Of a stretch of DNA of 64,000 bases, positions 36,785 to 45,542 are shown one piece after another. The notes under the pieces were generated by a model. That model searched no databases and was not told the origin of the DNA. It saw only the letters and a program-made list of their open reading frames with translations. The translations under genes were made by a program, and so were the position numbers. Positions within the stretch are counted from its first letter, which is position 1. Every line of letters begins with the position of its first letter. Source of the stretch: Pseudomonas luteola NBRC 103146 (GTDB lineage Bacteria; Pseudomonadota; Gammaproteobacteria; Pseudomonadales; Pseudomonadaceae); NCBI RefSeq assembly GCF_002091675.1, contig NZ_BDAE01000005.1:62001-126000 (forward strand). Reading direction: 5' to 3'.

Positions 36785-37540
36785 ATGTCCAAGTCGATAT
36801 TGCGTGTGGTGATGTTGGGGTTGTTATTGGGAGCAGGCGCAGCAAAGGCTGCGGTCTCCGATAATTACTCGATGGTCCTGCTGACTGAGAATTTCCCGCC
36901 ATTCAATATGGCTGTCGACGAAAAGAATTTCGCCAAGGATGACGGGATTGACGGCATCAGCACGGATATTGTCCGTGAAATGTTCAAGCGTGCCGGAGTC
37001 AACTATTCCCTTTCTCTGCGTTTCCCCTGGGACAGGCTTTATAACCTGGCGCTGGAAAACCCTAATTACGCGCTGTTCTCCACGTCCCGCACACCTGCCC
37101 GCGAGTCGCAGTTCAAATGGGTAGGGCCCCTGGGCAAGACGCGTAAGGTGTTAATGTCGACTAACGCCAGCAATATCAAGTTGACCAACCTGGAAGGCGC
37201 GAACAAGTACAAGATCGGTACTTACAAAAGCTCGGCGGTCAGCCAGATCCTGGCTGACAAGAAGATTCCGTTTACCGAGTCCCTTCGCGACCAGGAAAAC
37301 GTCGGCAAGCTGGAGAGGGGCGAAATCGACTTCTGGGCAACGACCGATGTTGTGGCTCGGTATCTGGCCAAGCAGGAAGGGGTGTCCAATCTGCAAACCG
37401 CGTTGGTCATCGATGAGGCAGACCTATACCTGGCGGTCAACAAGGATACGCCGGATGATGTAGTTGCCAAGCTGCAGAAGACGCTGGATGAGATGCGCAA
37501 GGAAGGCATAGTCGATCAGATTACCAATAACTACCTGTGA
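36785..37540 (+). CDS. Periplasmic solute-binding protein (SBP_bac_3), tandem copy 2
   Basis: 251-aa paralogue of the preceding gene. The signal is SKSILRVVMLGLLLGAGAAK, and the start at 36785 is 8 bases after AAGGAG. It shares LLTENFPPFNMAVDEKNFA, DIVREMFKRAGVNYSLSLRF and SLRDQENVGKLERGEIDFWA with copy 1, clear evidence of tandem duplication. The middle part (SSAVSQILADKKIPF against DAIAESLVKQGINL) has diverged, suggesting different ligands. A terminator follows. Confidence 0.9.
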   Translation: MSKSILRVVMLGLLLGAGAAKAAVSDNYSMVLLTENFPPFNMAVDEKNFAKDDGIDGISTDIVREMFKRAGVNYSLSLRFPWDRLYNLALENPNYALFSTSRTPARESQFKWVGPLGKTRKVLMSTNASNIKLTNLEGANKYKIGTYKSSAVSQILADKKIPFTESLRDQENVGKLERGEIDFWATTDVVARYLAKQEGVSNLQTALVIDEADLYLAVNKDTPDDVVAKLQKTLDEMRKEGIVDQITNNYL

Positions 37541-37560
37541 CCCTTCAGGGGCCCTGTAGC

Positions 37561-37588
37561 AAAACCGGAGCCTGGGCTCCGGTTTTTT
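37561..37588. terminator. Bidirectional terminator between the binding-protein pair and the deacetylase gene
   Basis: AAAACCGGAGC, loop CTG, GGCTCCGGTTTTTT. T tracts on both strands serve the plus-strand pair and the minus-strand gene ending at 37592. Confidence 0.93.
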
Positions 37589-37591
37589 GTT

Positions 37592-38353
37592 TCAGCGGTA
37601 CACACCATTCTTGCCATGACCGGCCATGGCTTTATTGCTGCGTAGAGCAATCATCTGCTCGACATCGATAATCTCGATGCCATTAGCGATCAAAGTGGGC
37701 AGCTCTCGCTCCAGAACGCTTAGCGTGGCTGGACGAGGATGACCAATCAGAACGGCCGTGCCTTGCTTGCGTGCCAGCCTGACGCCTTCCTGCAATTGCG
37801 CTGCGATTGCATCAGCTTGGTTTACATTGTCCAGGAACACATCGCGGGAAAGGCTCGCCAGCCCAATCCTCTGAGCTTCGGCGGCTGCAACCGTGGCTGC
37901 ACTGGTACGGCTATCGAGGAAAAATAGCGATTTGGCCTGCAGGGTTTGCATGAGCTGACTCATGGCCGGACGATCAGCCGTCATCCGACTACCTTCATGG
38001 TTGTTGACCCCGCTGACATAGGGGACAGTCGCCAGGGCGTTTTCGAGGCGCTTAAGGCGCTCCTCACCGGAAAGCTCGGGATGCCAGGCGAAGGGGCCGC
38101 CCGCGGGATCCATAGGCAGATGCAGAATGACCGTACGGCCTGCCTTATGGGCTTCGCGAGCCAATGTCGCGCCGAAGGATGTGCCCGGCATGATGGCCAG
38201 GGTCACCGGCCCGGGCAGACCAAGAACGCGACGATCCTGGGAGAGGTTCTGTCCCAGGTCATCGATTACGATGCTCAGGCGTGGTGGCTCAGCCGCAGCG
38301 GCTCCAGCTGCCAGAGCGAGCAGCAGGAGCGAGCCAATCCAACGCCTGATCAC
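37592..38353 (-). CDS. Divergent polysaccharide deacetylase family protein (YibQ-like)
   Basis: 253-aa secreted protein with signal MIRRWIGSLLLLALAAGAAA. The fold is a divergent polysaccharide deacetylase (family 2) barrel: SIVIDDLGQNLSQDRRVL at the N-terminus, LHLPMDP, VNNHEGSRMTADRP and FFLDSRTSA. The order gpmI-envC-(ctpA)-yibQ is conserved in many proteobacteria, linking it to cell-wall separation. It overlaps the ctpA stop by 4 bases. Enzyme activity is unproven for the family. Confidence 0.9.
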   Translation of the reverse strand: MIRRWIGSLLLLALAAGAAAAEPPRLSIVIDDLGQNLSQDRRVLGLPGPVTLAIMPGTSFGATLAREAHKAGRTVILHLPMDPAGGPFAWHPELSGEERLKRLENALATVPYVSGVNNHEGSRMTADRPAMSQLMQTLQAKSLFFLDSRTSAATVAAAEAQRIGLASLSRDVFLDNVNQADAIAAQLQEGVRLARKQGTAVLIGHPRPATLSVLERELPTLIANGIEIIDVEQMIALRSNKAMAGHGKNGVYR

Positions 38354-39696
38354 TGATTGCGCGTGATGCTCAGCCCTTTCAGGAGGCTGAGGGCTTGGGA
38401 CAGCTGGAAGTCATCATCTTGCGGGCGGGGCGTCTGGTTAGGCGCCTTGCTTCCGGTAGGACGATCCGGGCCGCCGTTGGCATTACCCAGGTGACCGGCC
38501 AGATCAGCTTCTTTGAAGAACTCAGGATTGTCTTCCGGGGTGACCTTGGCGGGTGCGACCGCCACATCAGGGGTGATGCCCTGCGCTTGAATGGATCGGC
38601 CCTTGGGTGTGAAGTACAGCGCTGTGGTCAATTTGAGTGCGCGGTCGTTGTTAAGCGGCAGAACTGTTTGCACCGAGCCTTTACCGAACGTATCCGTACC
38701 CATCAGGATTCCGCGCTTGGAATCCTGCAGCGCGCCCGCCACGATTTCCGCCGCCGACGCGCTGCCACCATTGATGAGGACGACCAGCGGAACACCTTCG
38801 CTGGGGTCAGCCGCGTCGGCCGAGAAGCTCAGCTCGGAGTTCTGGATGCGACCCTTTGTATAGACGATCAGCCCCTTGGTCATAAAGGCATCCGCAACCT
38901 CGACAGCGGCCTGCAAAACGCCGCCGGGGTTATTTCGCAGGTCGAGCACCAGGCCGTTGAGCTTATTGCCCTTGTTCTCTTTGCGAAGCTGCTGGAAGGC
39001 CTTTGTTACTTCATCGCCCGTGTTTACCTGGAACTGCGAAATGCGCAGCAGGCCATAGTTAGGCTCCAGCAGTTGCGCCTTGACGCTCTTGACCTTGATG
39101 ACGGCCCGGTTGAGTTTGACATCGAAGGGGCGGCCACCGCCGCGTACGATAGTCAGGGTAATCGGACTGCCGATCTTGCCGCGCATCTTGTCTACGGACT
39201 GGCTGATGGACTGACCCTTGGTGGGCTGGCCATCGATCTTGACGATCAGGTCTCCCGGCTGGATACCGGCCTTGGCAGCCGGCGTGTCATCAATAGGGGA
39301 GACCACTTTTACGAAACCGTCCTCCTGACCCACTTCGATCCCCAGACCACCAAATTCGCCGCTGGTGGTTTCCTGAAGCTCAGCAAAATCCTTGGGTTCA
39401 AGGTATGCCGAATGCGGGTCCAGGTTGCTCAGCATGCCCTTGATGGCGTTTTCGAGCAGAGTCTTGTCATCCACCGGCTCAACATAGGCTGCCTTGATGC
39501 GGTCCATCACCTCAGCGAACGTACGCAGCTCTTCGAGTGGAAGCGGCGCGTTGTTGATGGGCGCTGCTGCCCCTTCGACCGGGGTCACCGCAGCGGGCAC
39601 TTCTCCTGGCGTCTGTTGCTGGGCCCAGGCGGTTGAAACGCCAATCAGCCCTATCAGCGAGAAAGCCAAGGCGGTGAGACGAAAGCAATGCGGCAT
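38350..39696 (-). CDS. ctpA: Carboxyl-terminal processing protease (S41 family)
   Basis: 448-aa periplasmic serine protease. It has a signal peptide (cleavage after AWA), an N-terminal helical part, a PDZ domain (about residues 110-190, GGLGIEVGQEDGFVKVVSPI) and the S41 catalytic domain. The nucleophile Ser is in INGGSASAAEIVAGAL and the Lys base in GTDTFGKGSVQT. In Pseudomonas, CtpA with a partner lipoprotein degrades peptidoglycan-crosslink hydrolases. Located between envC and the YibQ-like gene, in an operon concerned with wall cleavage. Confidence 0.95.
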   Translation of the reverse strand: MPHCFRLTALAFSLIGLIGVSTAWAQQQTPGEVPAAVTPVEGAAAPINNAPLPLEELRTFAEVMDRIKAAYVEPVDDKTLLENAIKGMLSNLDPHSAYLEPKDFAELQETTSGEFGGLGIEVGQEDGFVKVVSPIDDTPAAKAGIQPGDLIVKIDGQPTKGQSISQSVDKMRGKIGSPITLTIVRGGGRPFDVKLNRAVIKVKSVKAQLLEPNYGLLRISQFQVNTGDEVTKAFQQLRKENKGNKLNGLVLDLRNNPGGVLQAAVEVADAFMTKGLIVYTKGRIQNSELSFSADAADPSEGVPLVVLINGGSASAAEIVAGALQDSKRGILMGTDTFGKGSVQTVLPLNNDRALKLTTALYFTPKGRSIQAQGITPDVAVAPAKVTPEDNPEFFKEADLAGHLGNANGGPDRPTGSKAPNQTPRPQDDDFQLSQALSLLKGLSITRNQ

Positions 39697-39720
39697 GCGT
39701 AGCTCCTAATGTGTCCGGCA

Positions 39721-40986
39721 CTAACCCTGGGCACGGCACCAGGTAAGCGGATCCGACGGACGACCCTTCTGACGTATGGCGAAATAGAGGGCAGGGGTAT
39801 CCTGACCTCCGCTGGTCCCGACGGTTGCAATCGCATCGCCCGCCTTGACCTGATCACCTGCACTCTTTAACAAGCTTTGATTATGCCCGTATAAACTGAG
39901 ATAGCCGTTGCCGTGATCAATGATCACCAGCTGTCCGGCCCCTCGTAACCAGTCGGCAAACACTACCCGGCCCGCATGAATAGCGTGTACCTGGGTGCCT
40001 GCGCTGGCTGAAATCAGTACACCATCCCATTTGGCGCGCGGGTCATCGCCACGCGGACTGCCAAAGCGTGCCAGCAGGCGACCGTTCACAGGCCAAGGCA
40101 GCTTGCCTTGTGCGCTGGCAAACGGACCGCCAAAGCCTGGTGCAGAACTAGACACCGCAAGGCCCGGTGTGTTCGTTGGCCGTGTCGTTTTGCTGCTTGC
40201 GCGACTACGCTCTTCCGCTTCCCGCGCCTGTGCCAGTGCACGCTGGCGAGCCTGCTCAGCCTCACGAGCCTGGCGGGCCAGTGTCTCTTCAATGGTTTTC
40301 AGGACCTTGCCGAGTTCAGCCTGATCCTGCTCACGCGATTGCAGCGCACGGTTGCGGTCGGAGTAGTCGCTGTTCAGCTTGGCCAGGGTCTCCTGGCGTG
40401 CCTTGCGGACTTCGGCCAGCTTGTCCTGCCGCTCCTGCAGAGCGGCTTGCTGAGCGGTCAGCTGCGATTGCTCGTTACGAATGTCACTCTCTACCCCGGC
40501 TAGCTGTTTCAGGGTGTCGTTGAATGTCGCGAGTTGGTCGAGGCGGGCCTGATTGACATAGTTATAGTAGGTCAGGGTGCGACTGACCTTTTCCGGTTGT
40601 TCCTGATTGAGGAGCAACTTCAGGTATTCCTGACGGCCGCTTTGATAAGCGGCACGAATCTGAATAGCGATCAGTTTTTGTTGCTCAAGGCGTGACTGAT
40701 CGAGTTTTTTTTTCTGGTCATCCAGCTTCTTCAGCTTTTCCTGACCTTGATCCAACTGATCCTGGAGATCCTTGACCTGCTTTTCCAGGTCGCCCATCTC
40801 CGTTTCGGTCGATTTGAGCTGCTTTTGCACGCCGGACTTTTCGGTCTGGATGCCTTGCAAGAGCTTCTGCAGTTCGGCGATGTCACGCTTGGTGGCTTCC
40901 AACTGGCGCTGGGTATCCTCGCGCTGATCGGCCACGGCCGGAGTAAGCAGACATGCAAGAAGAACGAGGGTAAGGGCGCGAAGCAT
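39721..40986 (-). CDS. envC: EnvC-like murein hydrolase activator
   Basis: 421-aa periplasmic protein. A signal peptide is followed by about 230 residues of coiled coil (rich in Q, K, E, L heptads) and a C-terminal LytM/M23 domain (about residues 295-421). The LytM domain reads IHAGRVVFADWLRGAGQLVI and IDHGNGYLSLYGHNQSLL, the EnvC version that lacks a full set of zinc ligands and activates amidases at the septum instead of cutting murein. It lies 24 bases upstream of ctpA and downstream of gpmI. Confidence 0.95.
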   Translation of the reverse strand: MLRALTLVLLACLLTPAVADQREDTQRQLEATKRDIAELQKLLQGIQTEKSGVQKQLKSTETEMGDLEKQVKDLQDQLDQGQEKLKKLDDQKKKLDQSRLEQQKLIAIQIRAAYQSGRQEYLKLLLNQEQPEKVSRTLTYYNYVNQARLDQLATFNDTLKQLAGVESDIRNEQSQLTAQQAALQERQDKLAEVRKARQETLAKLNSDYSDRNRALQSREQDQAELGKVLKTIEETLARQAREAEQARQRALAQAREAEERSRASSKTTRPTNTPGLAVSSSAPGFGGPFASAQGKLPWPVNGRLLARFGSPRGDDPRAKWDGVLISASAGTQVHAIHAGRVVFADWLRGAGQLVIIDHGNGYLSLYGHNQSLLKSAGDQVKAGDAIATVGTSGGQDTPALYFAIRQKGRPSDPLTWCRAQG

Positions 40987-41039
40987 CGAGTAACAAATAT
41001 CCCATGAGGAAGCGCCCTAGTATGCACGGGGCGGCTAGC

Positions 41040-41063
41040 AAAAAAAACGGCGAGACGAGCCGT
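41040..41063 (-). terminator. Probable terminator after gpmI
   Basis: On the minus strand ACGGC, loop TCGTCTC, GCCGT followed by T8. The stem is short but the T tract is long. It is about 100 bases past the gpmI stop and would separate it from envC. Confidence 0.6.
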
Positions 41064-41165
41064 AGATGACTAGGTGCTCTTTTATTGGTTGATGATCAGA
41101 AGTACCGCTGAGTCCTCAGGGACGCAACGATACTCCCAATCGGGTAAATGAGCAGGCCGTGATAT

Positions 41166-42701
41166 TTAATTCACGGTAATGATCGTACGACCGGTCATCT
41201 CCTTGGGTTGCTCCATACCCATAAGCGTCAGCAAGGTGGGCGCTACATCGGCCAGTACACCGCCTTCACGAATGTGAACGGAGCGCTTGCCTACATAAAC
41301 GAACGGAACCGGCTCGGTGGTATGCGCAGTATGCGCCTGACCCGTGGATTCATCTTCCATCTGCTCGACATTGCCGTGGTCTGCCGTAATGATGGCCTCG
41401 CCGCCGACCTTGTCCAGCGCTTCCACAATGCGTCCCATGCAGGCGTCCAGGCATTCCACTGCTTTGACTGCCGCCTCGAATACACCGGTATGGCCCACCA
41501 TGTCGCCATTGGCATAGTTGGCGATGATGACGTCGTAGCGCTGGTTTTCAATCGCATCGACAATCTTGTCGGTAACTTCCGGGGCGCTCATTTCAGGCTG
41601 CATGTCATAGGTGGCAACCTTGGGGGAGGGGATCAGGATACGTTCCTCGCCCTCGAAGGGTTCTTCCCGACCGCCCGAGAAAAAGAACGTGACGTGCGCA
41701 TATTTCTCGGTTTCGGCAATCCGCAGCTGAGTCTTGCCGTTCTTGGCCAGGTATTCACCCAGGACATTGTTCAAGCTTTCCGGGGTAAAGGCACTGGGTG
41801 CAGGAATGCTGGCAGCATATTGGGTCAGCATGACATAGCCTGCCAGGTTTAGCGTCCGGGTACGGGGGAATTCCTTGAAGTCCGGCTCGACAAACGCACG
41901 GGACAGTTCACGGGCGCGGTCAGCACGGAAGTTCATGAAGACCACGGCGTCACCGTCTTCCACCTTGACGGGAGTCCCGACGGTCGTTGCCTTGACGAAT
42001 TCATCGCTCTCGCCGCGCTCGTACGCTGCGTTGAGGCCTTCGGTGGCCGTTGCCGCATGGTATTCCGCGGTGCCGTCCGTAATGAGGTTATACGCAGCGG
42101 ATACGCGGTCCCAGCGATTGTCGCGGTCCATGGAGAAATAGCGGCCAATCAGCGACACGATACGGCCTTTGCCCAGGCGGGCAAAGGTGGCGTCGAGCAG
42201 GTCGATCGAGCTCTGGGCGCTTCTGGGCGGTGTATCGCGACCGTCGAGGAAGGCGTGCAGGTAGATCTTCTCGGCGCCACGCTTGGCCGCCAGCTCTGCC
42301 ATGGCAACCAGATGGTCCTGGTGGCTATGGACGCCGCCGTCGGACATCAGGCCCAGGATATGGACGGCCTTGCCTGCGCCGACTGCCTTGTCGACGGCTT
42401 CGCCAATGACCGGATTCTCGAAGAACTCGCCATCGCGGATGGCCTTGGTGATACGGGTGAAATCCTGATACACCACACGGCCGGCTCCCAGGTTCATGTG
42501 TCCTACCTCGGAGTTGCCCATCTGGCCGTCAGGCAGGCCCACATCCATGCCGGAGCCGGAGATCAGACCATGGGGCTGTGTCGCCAGCAGGCGATCCCAG
42601 ACCGGCTTTTTTGCCGCGTAAATGGCATTGTGCTTGGTTTCCTCGCTGTGGCCAAAGCCGTCGAGGATGATCAGGACCAGAGGTTTGGGTGTGAATGCCA
42701 T
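41166..42701 (-). CDS. gpmI: Phosphoglycerate mutase, 2,3-bisphosphoglycerate-independent
   Basis: 511-aa glycolytic/gluconeogenic enzyme of the alkaline-phosphatase superfamily, using two manganese ions. Metal-binding Asp14 is in [11 protein letters not shown], the phosphorylated serine is Ser64 in [11 protein letters not shown], and further metal sites appear as [24 protein letters not shown] and ITADHGN. Usual length. It is divergent from the rhodanese-grxC-secB operon. Confidence 0.98.
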   Translation of the reverse strand: MAFTPKPLVLIILDGFGHSEETKHNAIYAAKKPVWDRLLATQPHGLISGSGMDVGLPDGQMGNSEVGHMNLGAGRVVYQDFTRITKAIRDGEFFENPVIGEAVDKAVGAGKAVHILGLMSDGGVHSHQDHLVAMAELAAKRGAEKIYLHAFLDGRDTPPRSAQSSIDLLDATFARLGKGRIVSLIGRYFSMDRDNRWDRVSAAYNLITDGTAEYHAATATEGLNAAYERGESDEFVKATTVGTPVKVEDGDAVVFMNFRADRARELSRAFVEPDFKEFPRTRTLNLAGYVMLTQYAASIPAPSAFTPESLNNVLGEYLAKNGKTQLRIAETEKYAHVTFFFSGGREEPFEGEERILIPSPKVATYDMQPEMSAPEVTDKIVDAIENQRYDVIIANYANGDMVGHTGVFEAAVKAVECLDACMGRIVEALDKVGGEAIITADHGNVEQMEDESTGQAHTAHTTEPVPFVYVGKRSVHIREGGVLADVAPTLLTLMGMEQPKEMTGRTIITVN

Positions 42702-42853
42702 GATTTCGGACTCTTGTTAGCGCTGTTTCGAAAGGCAACGGTTATCTGAAGTGTAACTGCCAAACGCCTAGCGACGCCACGCATGCAGGGTATGGTGCAT
42801 GAGGTCGCGTGTGTATACTGGCCAGCATTTTTTGACTCCGGATACTTCGTGCC

Positions 42854-43276
42854 ATGCAATTCGTTTCCCGGCTGATCGAGTTCGCCACTCACCATTACTT
42901 GCTTGTTGGCGCCTTGTTGGTGCTCTTGATCCTTCTGCTGATACACGAGACACGTCGTAGCGGGCGCAGCCTGTCAACGGCGGAGCTGACTAAGCTTCTC
43001 AATACAGAGCAGGGCATTGTGCTGGACATTCGTCCGAAGAAGGAGTTCGCTACTGGTCATATCGTCGGGGCAGTGAACATTCCTCAGGACAAACTGGCCA
43101 GCAGCCTGTCCCAACTGGAGAAGCACAAGGATAAGACCCTTATCGTTGTCGACAGCAATGGTCAGCAGGCCGGCGCTGCCTGCACGCCGCTACAACAGGC
43201 CGGATTCACTACGGCCCGGTTGACGGGAGGTCTCTCTACCTGGCGTGGGGAAAACCTGCCGCTCGTGAAAAACTAA
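42854..43276 (+). CDS. Membrane-anchored rhodanese-like protein lacking the catalytic cysteine
   Basis: 140-aa protein with one N-terminal transmembrane helix (YLLVGALLVLLILLLIHE) and a cytoplasmic rhodanese fold (about residues 45-138: LLNTEQGIVLDIRPKKEFATG, HIVGAVNIP). In active rhodaneses the loop after the fourth strand starts with Cys; here it reads IVVDSNGQQAGAAC, with Asp in that place. So it is predicted to lack sulfurtransferase activity and perhaps to bind a partner. It precedes grxC and secB, a conserved pseudomonad order. Confidence 0.9.
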   Translation: MQFVSRLIEFATHHYLLVGALLVLLILLLIHETRRSGRSLSTAELTKLLNTEQGIVLDIRPKKEFATGHIVGAVNIPQDKLASSLSQLEKHKDKTLIVVDSNGQQAGAACTPLQQAGFTTARLTGGLSTWRGENLPLVKN

Positions 43277-43298
43277 TTGTCGGACAGGAGGTACTCTC

Positions 43299-43553
43299 AT
43301 GCCTGAAGTCATCATCTACACCAGTGCCTGGTGTCCTTACTGCCATCGAGCCAAGCACCTGCTCGACAGTAAAGGTGTGAAGTACCAAGAAATTGCCGTC
43401 GATGGCCAGCCTGCAGTGCGCAGTGAAATGACACGCAAGGCCGGCCGGACCAGTGTTCCGCAGATCTGGATTGGCGAAACCCATGTGGGTGGCTGCGACG
43501 ATCTGTATGCGCTCGAGCGCTCAGGCCGTCTCGACCCGCTCCTCTCTGCCTGA
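43299..43553 (+). CDS. grxC: Glutaredoxin 3
   Basis: 84-aa dithiol glutaredoxin. The active site is C12-P-Y-C15 in TSAWCPYCHRAK, the cis-proline loop is TSVPQIWIG, and the glutathione-binding GGCDDLYALE is intact. AGGAGG stands 10 bases before the ATG. It is co-oriented with secB, 28 bases downstream. Confidence 0.97.
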   Translation: MPEVIIYTSAWCPYCHRAKHLLDSKGVKYQEIAVDGQPAVRSEMTRKAGRTSVPQIWIGETHVGGCDDLYALERSGRLDPLLSA

Positions 43554-43581
43554 ATTAACCGATAAACAATAAGGTTCTGTC

Positions 43582-44052
43582 ATGACTGATAACCTAAACG
43601 GAGCGCAGCAGACTGAAGAAGGCGCTCAGTTCTCCCTGCAACGTATCTATATTCGCGACCTGTCTTTCGAGGCGCCCAAGAGCCCGGACATCTTCCGTCA
43701 GGACTGGCAGCCAAACGTCAACCTGGATCTATCCACCCGCCAGAAGGCGCTGAACGAAGATTTCTACGAAGTCGTCCTCACGCTGACCGTAACGGTGAAG
43801 AACGGTGAAGACACCGCTTTTGTTGCTGAAGTACAACAGGCCGGTATCTTCCTGATTAAGGGTCTGGATGCCTCTTCCATGAGTCATGCGCTGGGCGCCT
43901 TCTGCCCGAACATCCTGTTCCCTTATGCACGTGAAACACTGGACAGCATGGTCGTGCGTGGTTCCTTCCCGGCGCTGATGCTGTCGCCGGTGAACTTCGA
44001 TGCGCTGTACGCTCAAGAGCTGTCGCGCATGCAGACTGCAGGTCAGGCCTGA
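43582..44052 (+). CDS. secB: Protein-export chaperone SecB
   Basis: 156-aa tetrameric chaperone that keeps preproteins unfolded for SecA. The conserved core includes [53 protein letters not shown] and the Pro-rich [10 protein letters not shown] strong terminator follows directly. Confidence 0.98.
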   Translation: MTDNLNGAQQTEEGAQFSLQRIYIRDLSFEAPKSPDIFRQDWQPNVNLDLSTRQKALNEDFYEVVLTLTVTVKNGEDTAFVAEVQQAGIFLIKGLDASSMSHALGAFCPNILFPYARETLDSMVVRGSFPALMLSPVNFDALYAQELSRMQTAGQA

Positions 44053-44064
44053 TCTACGCTGTAG

Positions 44065-44090
44065 AAAAAACGCCCTTCGGGGCGTTTTTT
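44065..44090 (+). terminator. Terminator of the grxC-secB operon (also usable by trmL)
   Basis: AAAAAACGCCC, TTCG tetraloop, GGGCGTTTTTT; symmetric A/T tails make it effective on both strands. Confidence 0.95.
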
Positions 44091-44104
44091 TATGCCGCAG
44101 TGAT

Positions 44105-44569
44105 TTATTCCGGCATGAAAAAGCCCAGCTGGCGCCAGCCTTCGTAAACGGTAATGGCTACCGCGTTGGAGAGATTGAGGCTGCGACGATCCGGTAGCAT
44201 GGGCAGGCGTAGCAGGTGCTCGTGGGGAAGGGCATCACGCACCTCGGCTGGCAGCCCGCGGCTCTCGGGACCAAACAGCAGGGCATCGCCTACTTCATAG
44301 CGGACATCGGCATAGGACTGTGTAGCCTTGGTAGAAAAGGCCATCAGCCGACGGGGTTGTAAATCTGCTATACAAGCTGACAGCGATGCGTGACACCGCA
44401 CGGTCGACCACTCATGGTAGTCCAACCCGGCGCGACGCAGCTTTTTGTCGTCAAGCGCAAAGCCAAGTGGCTCGATCAGATGCAGACGGCAGCCGGTAAC
44501 GGCACACAAGCGAATGATATTGCCCGTATTGGGCGGAATTTCCGGCTCGAACAAAATGACGTCAAACAT
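44105..44569 (-). CDS. trmL: tRNA (cytidine(34)-2'-O)-methyltransferase TrmL
   Basis: 154-aa SPOUT (SpoU) methyltransferase that modifies the wobble ribose of two tRNA-Leu species. Motif 1 is PNTGNIIRLCAVTGCRLHLI, motif 2 is LLFGPESRGLP and motif 3 is PMLPDRRSLNLSNAVAITVY. The start MFDVILFEPEIPPNTGN at 44569 matches family starts; the longer open frame to 44752 overlaps the divergent gene and is rejected. Confidence 0.96.
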   Translation of the reverse strand: MFDVILFEPEIPPNTGNIIRLCAVTGCRLHLIEPLGFALDDKKLRRAGLDYHEWSTVRCHASLSACIADLQPRRLMAFSTKATQSYADVRYEVGDALLFGPESRGLPAEVRDALPHEHLLRLPMLPDRRSLNLSNAVAITVYEGWRQLGFFMPE

Positions 44570-44668
44570 GGTAGCTAACACAGGAATAAAGAGCGGTATG
44601 GTAACGCCACCCGGCGACAATGGCTGCTGCTTCGTACGGTGGATATGGGCTGGTTGCGGAACGATGGC

Positions 44669-45262
44669 ATGTTGAGACGTCTGTTTCATGCCGTACGCCG
44701 TCTGTTTCTCGAGGTACGCGAAGCCAAGGCTGCTCGTGAAAGAGAACTCCAACGGGTGGATGACCCTGAAGAGCTACGCCGTGAGCTACAGACTCGCAAT
44801 CGCCGCCTCCTGGTGTGGTTGGGCGCCATGTCATTGGGCGGGCTGCTGTTCGGGCTGATGGTCGGCCGGATCTATCATGGCGATGTAGGGCCTCGGCAGC
44901 CAATCGTTCCTCAGGTACGCGTGGCTCAGGCTGCAGAGTACGTTGACGAAGACTCTGGGAAGCCTATGTATCGTCTGGTGCTGTCCTTGAACAAGGCCCT
45001 TCAGTATGAGCGTTATCGCCCAGACGGCGCGTTGAATCTGCGTTTGCCCAACATAAGTCTGATAGGCGGCAATCAAAGTGCTCAGGTAAAGACAAAAGAG
45101 TCACGCAGCTTTTCCTGGTCAGTCACTCAGCAGGGCAAGGACGTCAACGTGCTTGTAGTTGGACTAGGAGGAGCCCTGGCTACTCAGGACCACTTGGACA
45201 AAAAGGAAGGCGACCACTGGGAATTGGTCATTGAGGTTCCACTGATCTCAGCTGGCCAGTAA
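44669..45262 (+). CDS. Single-pass membrane protein of unknown function
   Basis: 197-aa protein conserved in position near ntrC in Pseudomonas (as I recall, a PA5126-type hypothetical). An N-terminal basic, charged cytoplasmic helix (REAKAARERELQRVDDPEEL) is followed by one transmembrane segment (LLVWLGAMSLGGLLFGLMVG) and a periplasmic, beta-rich domain of about 115 residues (MYRLVLSLNKALQYERYRPD, WSVTQQGKDVNVLVVGLGGA). No catalytic motif is visible. The ATG at 44669 has a plausible GGA site; GTG 44639 and ATG 44645 in frame are alternatives. Divergent from trmL. Confidence 0.75.
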   Translation: MLRRLFHAVRRLFLEVREAKAARERELQRVDDPEELRRELQTRNRRLLVWLGAMSLGGLLFGLMVGRIYHGDVGPRQPIVPQVRVAQAAEYVDEDSGKPMYRLVLSLNKALQYERYRPDGALNLRLPNISLIGGNQSAQVKTKESRSFSWSVTQQGKDVNVLVVGLGGALATQDHLDKKEGDHWELVIEVPLISAGQ

Positions 45263-45294
45263 ACGTGCGCACAATTAAGGCAAATTTCAAGTGA

Positions 45295-45311
45295 TGCACA
45301 TTTTTGGTGCA
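45295..45311. promoter_or_regulatory. NtrC-type binding site in the ntrC-downstream region
   Basis: TGCAC-ATTTTT-GGTGCA, a 17-base dyad fitting the NtrC enhancer consensus TGCAC-N6/7-GTGCA. It lies 229 bases downstream of the predicted start of the small RNA at 45532, which makes it an unusual downstream enhancer candidate. Confidence 0.55.
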
Positions 45312-45446
45312 AGCCTTGAGTGCTAAACATTATTCTTCTTTTATGGTGCTGTGTTTCTTGTAAAGCCAGTCCAATTGAAGGGGTTCAGCTTTGTATCTGT
45401 AACCTATTGATTTTAAAGGCCTGAGAAGTAGCCTTTTATCTCAGAA

Positions 45447-45474
45447 CAAAAAAAGACCACCCGAAGGTGGTCTT
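45447..45474 (-). terminator. Terminator of the candidate small RNA
   Basis: On the minus strand AAGACCACC, TTCG tetraloop, GGTGGTCTT, with a T7 tract. It has no protein gene of its own: ntrC already has a terminator at 45595-45619, which argues for a separate transcript. Confidence 0.88.
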
Positions 45475-45532
45475 GAAATAAAAAGGGGATTCCCCAGCCT
45501 GCCTGTACCGAGGTCCCCAAAAAGGTTGGTTA
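45447..45532 (-). ncRNA. Candidate sigma-54-dependent small RNA downstream of ntrC (NrsZ-like)
   Basis: The 371-base gap between ntrC and the membrane-protein gene has no open frame, but on the minus strand it holds a near-consensus sigma-54 promoter (45543-45559) and, 57-85 bases after the predicted start at 45532, a strong terminator. Before that hairpin the RNA would contain GGGGAATCCCC followed by T5, a second small stem, and a single-stranded AACCAACC leader. P. aeruginosa has the nitrogen-regulated RNA NrsZ in the same ntrC-PA5126 gap, transcribed under NtrC/RpoN control; the present RNA would be shorter (about 86 nt). Position and promoter support the call; sequence homology was not tested. 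Confidence 0.65.
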
Positions 45533-45542
45533 CCAAGTACAT

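Noticed and set aside
38395..39636. 413-codon open frame on the plus strand opposite ctpA
   Set aside because: Shadow of a protease gene with intact catalytic motifs; no start signal.
41119..41140. GACGCAACGATACTCCC upstream of envC, resembling the REP core
   Set aside because: Only part of the core is shared and the flanks do not fit, so it is not listed as a further repeat copy.
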